Below, piece after piece: positions 47,101 to 56,350 of a stretch of 64,000 nt of DNA (positions are counted from its first letter, which is position 1; every line of letters begins with the position of its first letter). Origin of the DNA: Tamarix chinensis (lineage: Eukaryota > Streptophyta > Magnoliopsida > Caryophyllales > Tamaricaceae). The translations under genes and the position numbers were made by a program. Where the stretch lies: assembly GCA_030549775.1 (NCBI GenBank), contig CM060175.1:105269422-105333421 (forward strand). The letters run 5' to 3'. The notes beneath the pieces were generated by a model, which saw only the letters and a program-made list of their open reading frames with translations, was not told the DNA's origin and ran no database searches.

Positions 47101-49458
47101 AATTCAGATTGCAGTGGCTTGGGGTCCTTGGGGATGCGTAGACGAAAATGTTCGATGGGGCAATAGCATCCCCAACAAGAAAATACCAAGAAAGTAGTCT
47201 TTAATAGGGATGTGTCCCAAACAGCAAATTTCAAATAAGGAGGAGATTTTTGCTAAATGATTTCAGATTTATCCCAAACAATTGTAGTACTATGAGTAGT
47301 TTCGGATGCCATAAAATTAAGGATAAATTTCATAACAATCTTACATATTTTATTATATTTTAGTATCATCTTATTAATATTTTTAATTTCATAAAACTAA
47401 AATAATAAATCATCTAATTTTAAACATTTTTTAAATATGAATTAAAAAATTCTGAATATTTGAATATTTTTTTTTTCAAAATTGTTAACATTTTTAGAAT
47501 TTTTTTTAATTTTTTAGTTTTGTATTTATTTTCATGTTGCTTCATTTTTAAAAATCTAGAAAATGCCAAAAAATGCATTTAAAATATTCAAAATTTCCTA
47601 TTCATATTTTAAAAACATTTTGTTTTATATTAATTTTTTTTAATAATGTGATCATATAAATCTAAAAACATTAATAAGATGTTGTTATAGTTAAACAAAA
47701 AATTAAAGTACATGGTACCTAAATGGAATTGTTTAAAATACATGTTACTAACTGGAATTAGATCAAATATCATGGTATTTTAGTAGAATTTATCCTAATA
47801 TTAATTATATTATTATTAACTTTTTGTTTCAAGTTACATTACCGCTGATAAAAGGAAAAAATTATCATTTTAGTAAGTTATACATTTTTCGGTTGAAGTG
47901 TATTTGTGATGATTCTTCCAACTAGTTAGTTGCTCCCCACATGATTATGAACCTACCCACTTACTGTGATTATTCCTTCTATTTATATGAATCATAAACT
48001 AAAATTTAACGACTTCCTAATTTACTTGTGAGGTGGAATATGGAGTAATAATGAAAAGTAAAACTCTTGGTTTCTTGGCCTTTTACGTGCTGGAGTAGCG
48101 AAGCTTCTCTTCTTTTTTATTTCTTCATGCGTTAGCTTCGTCTGAATATTGTTAGTTCATCTCTCATTCCTTTGTGTGACGAGTATATATATATAGTTGA
48201 TATCACCCTCTTTTCCTTGTTTGCAAGTGTAGAAGATCAGAGGCATAGAAATCCTGGTCAACAAGTTCCAAGATTATAGGATAATCTTACCTTTTTCTTT
48301 TTCCTTTTCCTTTTTTTCTTTTTCTTTTCTTTTCCTATTCCCACATTCTGTTGTTTTTGCTACAATTTTGCTCCCTTGCACCATTTGCTGCTGCTACATG
48401 TGGTATTTAGATGCTATGTTTTATGTACATAGTGGAGATTTAGGGTTGTCATTTGTATTATGGTTGTTTCGTGCCTTTATGGGTTTATTATTTTATCCTA
48501 CTTCTTTGGTGCCTTTACTAGACTAATCTTATATTGATTGTTCAATACCTTAACAACTTATTACCTTTTGTTGGTTATCTTGATGATTTAGGTCTAACTT
48601 ATTAGTTTATGTGAAGTTATCTTAACCATGATTCACAACTATCCCATTTGGTATTTAGTGTCTTCTTTGGTATCTAATGCCCTAATGACTTATTATCTTC
48701 TATTGGTTATTTTTGGTTTATTCTGTTGTATCCTAACTTGGTTTTCATTTGCATCTTTGTGGAGTTAGTTATATTAGTTATCATGCTTATTACTATGTGG
48801 TTGAGTACCCTATCTAATTTTATGGTTTTATAGCTTGGTTCATTAATATCTCAAGCATGATTTATCATATTTACCTTGAGCATGAATGCTAAGTATCTTA
48901 GTTTGATCACCTAACTATGTTATAAGGCTATATCATGTTGTTAAATGTTATAAGGTATCACATGCTGTATTCTAGCTATTAATACATGAATGCATCATGA
49001 GGTTATTATTGTTATTGTCAGCATCATCTTATTATAGTATGTTTTCTAAGTTAGTATCCTACATAAGTTATGACATTATGTCACATGTGTAAGTTATCAT
49101 GAATCTATGTGACCCGTGATCCTCAAATGTGGAATGTAAATTCAAGTTGGCATCTAGGATGAACCCTTATTTATATGGAAAGCATGATATCATGTAGGTT
49201 TGGTTGGTTATATGTTATAAACATGTGTTTGCATGATCTCATTAATTTTTAAGTTATAAGCATGTTGTGCTATAAGCATGCTAGGGTTTAATAATATTAA
49301 GTTGCCTTTGGAAGCACTATTATGGTGATAACATGTTTTGTGGGCGATTATCTATCCTAGTGGTGTATCATGCTAGTATATTACCATATTAGTATTACAT
49401 GAAATTATAATTTATAGATTATGGGTTTATTTATCATGTCAATATTGCATGTGAGAAT
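47101..49458. other. AT-rich intergenic DNA, no gene seen
   Basis: Low-complexity A/T runs at 47380-47780 and a pyrimidine tract at 48285-48345. The remainder is TG/AT-rich (48400-49450) with words like TATCATGTTGTTATAAGCATG, resembling decayed LTR filler but without identifiable termini. No RNA genes or coding signal. Confidence 0.5.
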
Positions 49459-49463
49459 GATTT

Positions 49464-50193
49464 TGTAACACTCCGATCCCACACTGGTTGTAGGTAGCTA
49501 CGTAGAGTGATTTTGGGATTTATAACCGACCTAAAAAATAAACACAAGTTATTTTGAGTGTGTTTTATCTTTACTCACACGATTCCCTAAAAACTTTCCA
49601 TGAGGTCACCCTGAGACCAATCCAAGTCAAATATAATTAACTGTGGAGTTCTTCAATAATAGACTTCTAAAAAAGAAGGTATATCTTGTTGACATATGTA
49701 GTCTTATAATCATTTTTAACCTCCATTGTCTACCAATAATCTGGGGTATTACATACATTCCTACTCAAGAATATAATGTTCTCGTTGCGTCTCGACCATT
49801 GACTATCTCATTATAGTCTATCTATAGAATCATCCCGTTAGGCAACCAACTAGCTCTTGGAGTTCATCACTTGGTTTTGGTTTTACTATGATACCACCTA
49901 TAATACCCCAACCCCACACTATTCGAAGATAGTTATGAAGAGAGCTTTTGGGATTGATGAATGACCCCATAAATCAATACGCATCCTTTTAAGCGTACTT
50001 TGTCCTCACTCACATGCTTTCTGAGAAAATTTTTAGGAGGTCAACTATTCTTGGACTACTCCAAGTCAAAAACTCTTTATACTGAAGTTCTTCATTGATA
50101 AAATTTCTCAAAAGAAGGTACACCTTATTGATATAGGTAGTCTTATCAATCATTTTAAGCCTTCACTATCTATTACTAATTTTGGGTATTACA
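49464..50193 (-). mobile_element. Cassandra-type TRIM with 5S rRNA-like LTRs
   Basis: Two diverged direct repeats of about 290 bp (49464-49753 and 49899-50193) flank only 145 bp. On the minus strand a primer site TGGTATCATAGTAAAACC (49896-49879; iMet type TGGTATCAGAGC) lies two bases after the right-hand LTR, so that one is the 5' LTR. Both LTRs contain 5S rRNA-like sequence on the minus strand. The left one has AGAACTCCACAGTTAA (49652-49637; 5S AGAACTCCGCAGTTAA) and GGGTGACCTCATGGAAAGT (about 49611-49593; 5S GGGTGACCTCCTGGGAAGT). The right one has GAACTTCAG...CTTGGAGTAGTCC and GTTGACCTCCT (50093-50022). LTR size, total size, primer and 5S content fit Cassandra. It is old (LTRs roughly a quarter to a third different) and has no clear target duplication. 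Confidence 0.85.
49593..49652 (-). promoter_or_regulatory. 5S rRNA-derived pol III control region in the 3' LTR of the TRIM
   Basis: The stretch corresponds to the 5S internal control region. CAGTTAA at the A-box start is preserved, the middle is decayed, and the C-box GGTGACCTC is preserved. In Cassandra elements this region is a 5S-type RNA polymerase III promoter. Activity of this decayed copy is uncertain. Confidence 0.6.
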
Positions 50194-51966
50194 TACTGTA
50201 ACACCTCTAAATTTAGTACTTAAAAAAAAATACCCCCACGCTTAATATAAGTCTATCTTCTTACATTTCTTAGTCAAGTGTTAAGGTTTAAACAAGTCAA
50301 ATAAAAAACAAAACATTATAAATACGAGATAAAAATATAGATAAAGGTTTTTCAGATAGTAAAACCTCCATATAATAAGCTAATCAAAATACATCATGGG
50401 ATACAAGAGTCCAATAAAAAAACAACTACAAAAGAGGACCAAAAGAGTTGACACCACTTTACCCTTTCATTTTGCCCAACTACAAGTTGTAATACAAAAT
50501 ATAAATATCATTGAGGTGAGGACCCTCACTCCCATAGTCTTTGTAACCCTTAGGATGATGCTTCTTAAAATCCTTAACTATTGCGTACAATGCATGTACT
50601 CATCTAAAAAGTGATAGCATCAGAATGACTTTCTCGTACAAGTAAATACAATACTTCACAAGAGGAAACATGCTCACATTTCACATAATCGTACATTAAA
50701 AGTACTCATGCTTTAACATATTAAACTCATGCGATCATAATAATCAAGGATAAGAATGCCTTCACATCTCAATATATGATAACAACTAAAAAGCTTTAAT
50801 GAGGTCCACCTTAAGAGGTTACCAACTTAACTCAACTCAAACTCTTATATATGCACCCCAAATCAAACTATTTAAGACTCACATGTTGGTTTTCTAAGTC
50901 ATATTCAATCAAATGTGAATTCCAATTTTGAAAGGAATACAGTCCCATAATCCATGGCTCTAACATCAATGATGAATCAACAAAAATCAATATCTAACCT
51001 CCAAGAAAAAAAGTCAAGGAATTAACATAACATAAACCATGTATGCACAACATCAACACCCAAGTCTTTAAGGAAACATACCCCCTATAGGGTTTGTGAG
51101 TCCGTATGAGAAGAAATGAGCCCTTTCACTCGAAGGTCCCAATTATGCACTCAAGGGCCTATTTTGAGGCATGTAATCCCTTTCCAACTCAAGTATTTCT
51201 CTTTAAGTGATTAATTTATTATTAAAAGTCAATGTTATTAACTAAGGGTACTAAGTTATGTAACAATAAAAAATCAAGCCATCAATCAAATCCAAATGAC
51301 CACTAGTGTCTCTACAAATCAAAGCTATTTAGGCCTAGCGTTAGGCTTCTTGCTTACCATGAACAAATTATCCAAATCAATCACTTCAATTATTCTTTTA
51401 TTAATTAATCCAATTTATTCAAGGCTGAATCTAAGATCAAAAGCCAATCTAGTCCAACCATTCACACTTAAGCACGTTCTAGTCATAAATGACCAAGATG
51501 CTCTCAAACTATAATTGTAACATCCCAAAATTTACTACTGAAAATTTTTATTTTAACGGAAGTGTATTATTAAATATTTGGTTGTTACCGCCGTAATTGA
51601 CATAAGTCTGGCTTACTTTATCATCCTTACATCAACTATAAGGCAAAACATTTAGGAAGTAAAACATGATAAATAGAAAATGAGGGAACTTTCATAAGTA
51701 TTAGATAAGAGTTTGGAGGTTTACTCCGAGTATAATAATCTAAAATAAAAAATGAGATTCCATGGATCTAAGAGTCCAAAAAGGTATCCAGTTAGGACTA
51801 ACATCTGGATAACATGACTTTACACCTATAACCCTGATACAAAAATCACTCCTCTACATATAATGCATAAAAAACTGCAAACTCGTCCACTGAGTCATCC
51901 TCAACCCACATAAATACATCTAGGTTGTCTACTTGTGGGAATGAGCAACACTTATGAGACGAATGA

Positions 51967-51985
51967 TCAATACGCTACGTACTGA
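51967..51985 (-). other. Copy of the 19-nt LTR palindrome (minus strand)
   Basis: On the minus strand it reads TCAGTACGTAGCGTATTGA: one C-to-T change turns a G-C pair into G-U, so the stem is kept in RNA. Confidence 0.75.
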
Positions 51986-52139
51986 GTAAGGTAATGGTAC
52001 AATTGAAGTAGGATTACAAATAATACATAAGTTCACATTAGAAAGTAAGCATATGTGCGATAATATAAAAAGTGTTAGGTAAATACCGATTTTGGGTCTT
52101 GCTATATAGATATATCGTATTTCAATATTTTATTTACAT

Positions 52140-52400
52140 TGAGTTCAAGGACCCCACTATTCTTAAATCGGTGGAACGATCTAAAATACCTCTCAGAGAT
52201 AACACACTTGAGCTACTATTATTATCCGGTGGAACAGACCCAACACTTCTCAGGGCAAAAATACTCATGAGCCACTATTCTTAAACTGGTGGAATGTTCT
52301 AAAGCACATCTTATAGACAACACACCTAAGCCACTATTATTATCCAGTGGAGCAGACTCAACACCTCTGTCCTGACTCATGCAGTCTCTCACTTTAAATG
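52140..52400 (-). repeat. Hairpin-repeat array (minus strand)
   Basis: Four or more diverged units alternating TTAAATCGGTGGAACGATCT, TTATCCGGTGGAACAGACCC, TTAAACTGGTGGAATGTTCT and TTATCCAGTGGAGCAGACTC, separated by ACACACCTRAGCCACTATT. CACTTTAAATGATTAGTATC follows. This is the inverted form of the arrays in the + strand LTRs. Confidence 0.75.
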
Positions 52401-52864
52401 ATTAGTATCTTTTCCATTAATACTTTATTTCTTAATTGTATTTTCATTCATGTTGAGTATGAGTCTCATAGACCGGTTCACTCCTACCGTTCCAGTACCA
52501 AGTGCTAAGGCTAAGAAAACACTACATAGAACATCATTAATAATCCAAATTCATAGATACGGAAATCAGAGTACGCATAAGTCTTTACATAATCCAAAAT
52601 ACGAGAGTTAGTTTTTCAGGGAAAAGATATAACTACAATGATAAATTTGTTTCTGAAGTGTTAAACATAATTAAAGAAAATAGAAATAATAATATCAAAT
52701 GGAAAGCCGACCACGTTACTCCGGGAACCAATCCAGCCTAATCATCACTCGGCCCCCCTGATGTCCTATAGACATCAATAGCATCAAAATAAATATCTCC
52801 TACTTGCAGCAAGTCAGATGGACCTTCTACTCGTGGGAATGAGCAACACCTATAAAAGGGGTGA

Positions 52865-52883
52865 TCAATACGCTACGTACTGA
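52865..52883 (-). other. Copy of the 19-nt LTR palindrome (minus strand)
   Basis: Same single change as the copy at 51967-51985 (TCAGTACGTAGCGTATTGA on the minus strand), followed by ACCCC and a GTTGCTCATTCCCACGAG segment. Confidence 0.75.
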
Positions 52884-53089
52884 GTAAAGTAACCGAACAC
52901 TAAGGCCAACACATAATCACATAAAATCATACAGGATAATATTCAACTTACACTTTCAAGCCCACATATATAATGCATAAGGTCATACAGATAAGTATAC
53001 AACTTATAAATGATCAAGCCCACACATAAAGGCCCAAACAGTCCAGATTAATTATTTAATTAATCTTTTTATCGGAAGTCGATACACAC

Positions 53090-53480
53090 CATGCCTTTTA
53101 TTAAATCCATGTAAGTATAGGAACACCCTACTATTATTGTCGGTGGGCTGGTCACTTGCGGGACAAAGTCCACACCACTATTATTCGCCGGTGGATCGGT
53201 CACTTGCGAGACAATAGTCCATACCACTATTCCTTACCGGTGGATCGGTTGGTTCTTGCTCACATGGTATTCCACTGTAAGTAATTAATATCTTTTAAAT
53301 GCCTTGGCAACTCTGGTTTGTGTTTATTGAGCTCGAGTTACCCCACTATTATTGTCGGTGGGCCGGTCACTTGCGGGACAAAGTCCACACCACTATTATT
53401 CGCCGGTAGATCAGTCACTTGTGGGATAATAATCCACACCACTATTCCCAACCGGTGGATTGACTAGACCCGGCTCAATA
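53090..53480 (-). repeat. Hairpin-repeat arrays of the inner minus-strand LTR
   Basis: Two sets of three units: CACTATTATTCGCCGGTGGA, TCGGTCACTTGCGAGACAAT, AGTCCATACC, and relatives. Each contains the ACCGGTCCACCGG-type core in inverted form. The sets are separated by CACTGTAAGTAATTAATATC. Confidence 0.75.
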
Positions 53481-53559
53481 ATCTTTCATTTTAAGTGATT
53501 AATGTCTTAAGTATTTTATTCAAAACTTTCGCCCAGACATGCATGACTAACTCCTACTA

Positions 53560-54125
53560 TTCTCATCTTCCAACCCTAATTAACCACACCAACCCACAGT
53601 AACCATAACACCCATGCAAACCTTAGCTCCCATGCGAATCCTAGCTCCACGTAAACACTACCTCCATGCAATACCACCATGTAAACCCTAATACCATGCA
53701 TTTCCATGAAAAATCCTAACACCATGCAGCCCCATGCAGAACCCTAACACAATGCAACTCCATGCAAAACCCTAATACCATGCAAGCATTAACTCCATGC
53801 AAAGCCCAACACCTTGCAAAACCCTAACACCATGCAACATTAATACCATATGCAAAACCCTAGCACCATGCAACATTAATACCACCATGCAAAATCCTAA
53901 CACCATACAACATTAATACCACCATGCAAAACCCTAGCACTATGCAACATCATGCAAAACCCTAATACTATGCAACATTAATACCACAAAATCCTAACAA
54001 CCATGCAACATTAATACCACCATGCAAAACCCTAACACCATGCATATTAATACCACGTTGCAAAACCCTAGCACCATGCAACATTAATACCACCATGCTA
54101 AACCCTAACACCATATTGTTACACT
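53560..54125 (-). repeat. CCATGCAAAACCCTAACA minisatellite
   Basis: About twenty diverged units of 20-40 bp with cores CCATGCAAAACCCTA and CATGCAACATTAATACCAC, some alternating as a higher-order pair around 53860-54100. It is the inverted counterpart of the block at 31180-31545 but more homogenised. Confidence 0.85.
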
Positions 54126-54629
54126 TCTCTTCATTATTTTACAACCCTATCATGCATGCCTTAGGGCCACATAATACCATAATAATAGCACACTCATACA
54201 CATAGTTCTCATGCCACAATTATTTACACAAAACATACCTCAACTTCCCTATCATGCTGAATTCATAATAAGTATACAATATACACATAAAATACACAAT
54301 AAATCATATCACATGGCATGCATGGCATATAATCACACATTACACAAATGGCCTTAGCACCCCTTACCTAAAAATATCACCGGTCTTGGAGCATACTCCT
54401 ATACCACTTGAGGGCTTTGACTGGGCTCACCTATTATGGGAAAAATACTAGAATTAGGTTCTCTCCTAAAAATACTATTAATTAATAAATTATCCTCAGA
54501 CTTGGTTTTTAATTAAAATAATACTATAATAGAATTAACTATACAAAATACTACTAAAAACACTAATAATAATACTAATGTAATTTAAAGCAAAAATGTG
54601 ATATAAGGGTTTCTACCCTTTACCAAAAA

Positions 54630-54713
54630 TAATGTTACTAATGATAATAATAATAATAATAATAATGATTCTAATAATAATAAAATATTAGTAATAATAA
54701 TAATATAAATAGA

Positions 54714-54753
<40 letters not shown>

Positions 54754-55240
54754 TAAGCTTAAAATTACAAGGTGAGGTTTTCGACCCTACCTCAAATAAT
54801 GAAAGTACAAATCAATAATAGTAATAATAATATCAATACCATATAATACTTATAATAATATTAAATAATAAAGATAATAATAATAATAATGTTAATAATA
54901 ATAAAAATAGTAATAATAATTCTAAAATGCATATGTGCGAATATTAATAACAAAATTAAGGCCGCGACCCTCCTTAAATAATTAACAATAATAATTAAAA
55001 TAATTACACTAATAATATTATTATTAATAATAATAGTAAGAATGATAATAAAACATATAATAATTCAATTAATACCTAAAATTCGAAACTAACACTCTAA
55101 TTATTTTATTCCTACTCTTGACCCTACCAAGAAAATTTAGCATTAATAATACATCTAATAATAATAATGATGATGATGATGATGATGATAATAATAATTA
55201 TAATCGAATAACCATTAGAAATTTAAATAAAAATATAATA
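54630..55240 (-). repeat. (AAT)n/(ATA)n microsatellite block
   Basis: Runs of AAT/ATA interrupted by AAGGTGAGGTTTTCGACCCT, AAGGCCGCGACCCTCC and similar spacers, with a short GAT run (55168-55188). It mirrors the ATT block at 18125-18900. Confidence 0.85.
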
Positions 55241-55269
55241 ATTTTAAATAAATAGAAAAGAATGGCTGA

Positions 55270-56350
55270 GAGGGTCTAGGGTTTCACCTTGAGTCGGCGG
55301 AGATGAGTGGCACCGGCGGTGGTACACGGCGGCGGCGACGGTGGCCAAAAAAGAGGGCTAAAAGGGAAAAAGATGAAGAAAAAGAGAGGAGGAGAAGGGG
55401 AAAAGAGAAAATAAGGTTATGGCTAGGTGGAGGAGAATTAGTAGAAGCTTTTGGATGGTGCAGAAGGCAATAGAAGTGGCGGATATGGTGGCGGACGACG
55501 GCTTGAAGGTTGCGGGGTAAATTTTTTTTTGAGATGGATAGGGAACTTCGTACGGCTATGGTGGCTCGTGCGAGAAGAATCGAAGGAGGTGGAGAGCTTA
55601 GTTAGCTAGAGTGTAGTGTAGGGAAGAATTTGGGAGGCAGAGGTGGCAGCGAACAACTCGTCTGAAGTGACGATGGCACATTGTTAGCTCTTAAGGTTTT
55701 GGGGAGAAGAAGTTTTGAAATCACACCAACCAAGGCTATTTATAGAGTTTAGAGGGAATGGTAGGGTTTTGGGGGTCGGCGGGAGGGTATTTTATATAAG
55801 GTTTGGGGTAGTCGGCGATTGTAATTGGCTGGCGAAAGTTTTGGTCGGGTCGAACTTTCCCGAAGCAAAAAGAGAAATCGAGCGAGAGATAAGGGAAAAG
55901 GATTATACCAAGCCGATTTGTGAGTCAAGAGGGAGATAATGAGGAGAGAAATGGCCGGCCAAATCGCGCATGGCCGGCGGCGCCATTTTTGGAGCTCAAA
56001 GATGCAGGTCGACGGCGAACGCTAAAGGAAGAAGAAGGAAGGATTGAATCGGGCGTCCGAGGAAAAGAAAGAAAAGGGAAGAACCGGTCGGCTGGCAACG
56101 GTTATCATTTCCTTAAATGAAATGCGGCGTCCCAGGAATAAAAGGCATAAAACGCAGTGTCTGGCTACCGTGGAAGAAGGAAAGGAACGACATTGGGCCG
56201 CGGGAGGAAAGAAGAAAGGGAAAAGGAGTTGGGTCGCGTCCAGGCCCAATCCAGCAAGAAAAAAAAAAGAAAAAGAAGAAAATAAAGAAAAAGAAAGAAA
56301 AGAAAGAAAAAGGAGGAAAGAAAAAGGAAAAGGAAAAGGGAAAATTTAAG
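55270..56350 (-). repeat. Purine-rich (minus: pyrimidine-rich) GC-rich block of the inner LTR
   Basis: G+A-rich on the plus strand with GC-rich sections around 55300-55700 and 55920-56240, ending in A/G simple sequence (56255-56345). Frames at 55715-56368 are Lys/Glu/Arg-rich low complexity and not genes. Confidence 0.6.
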
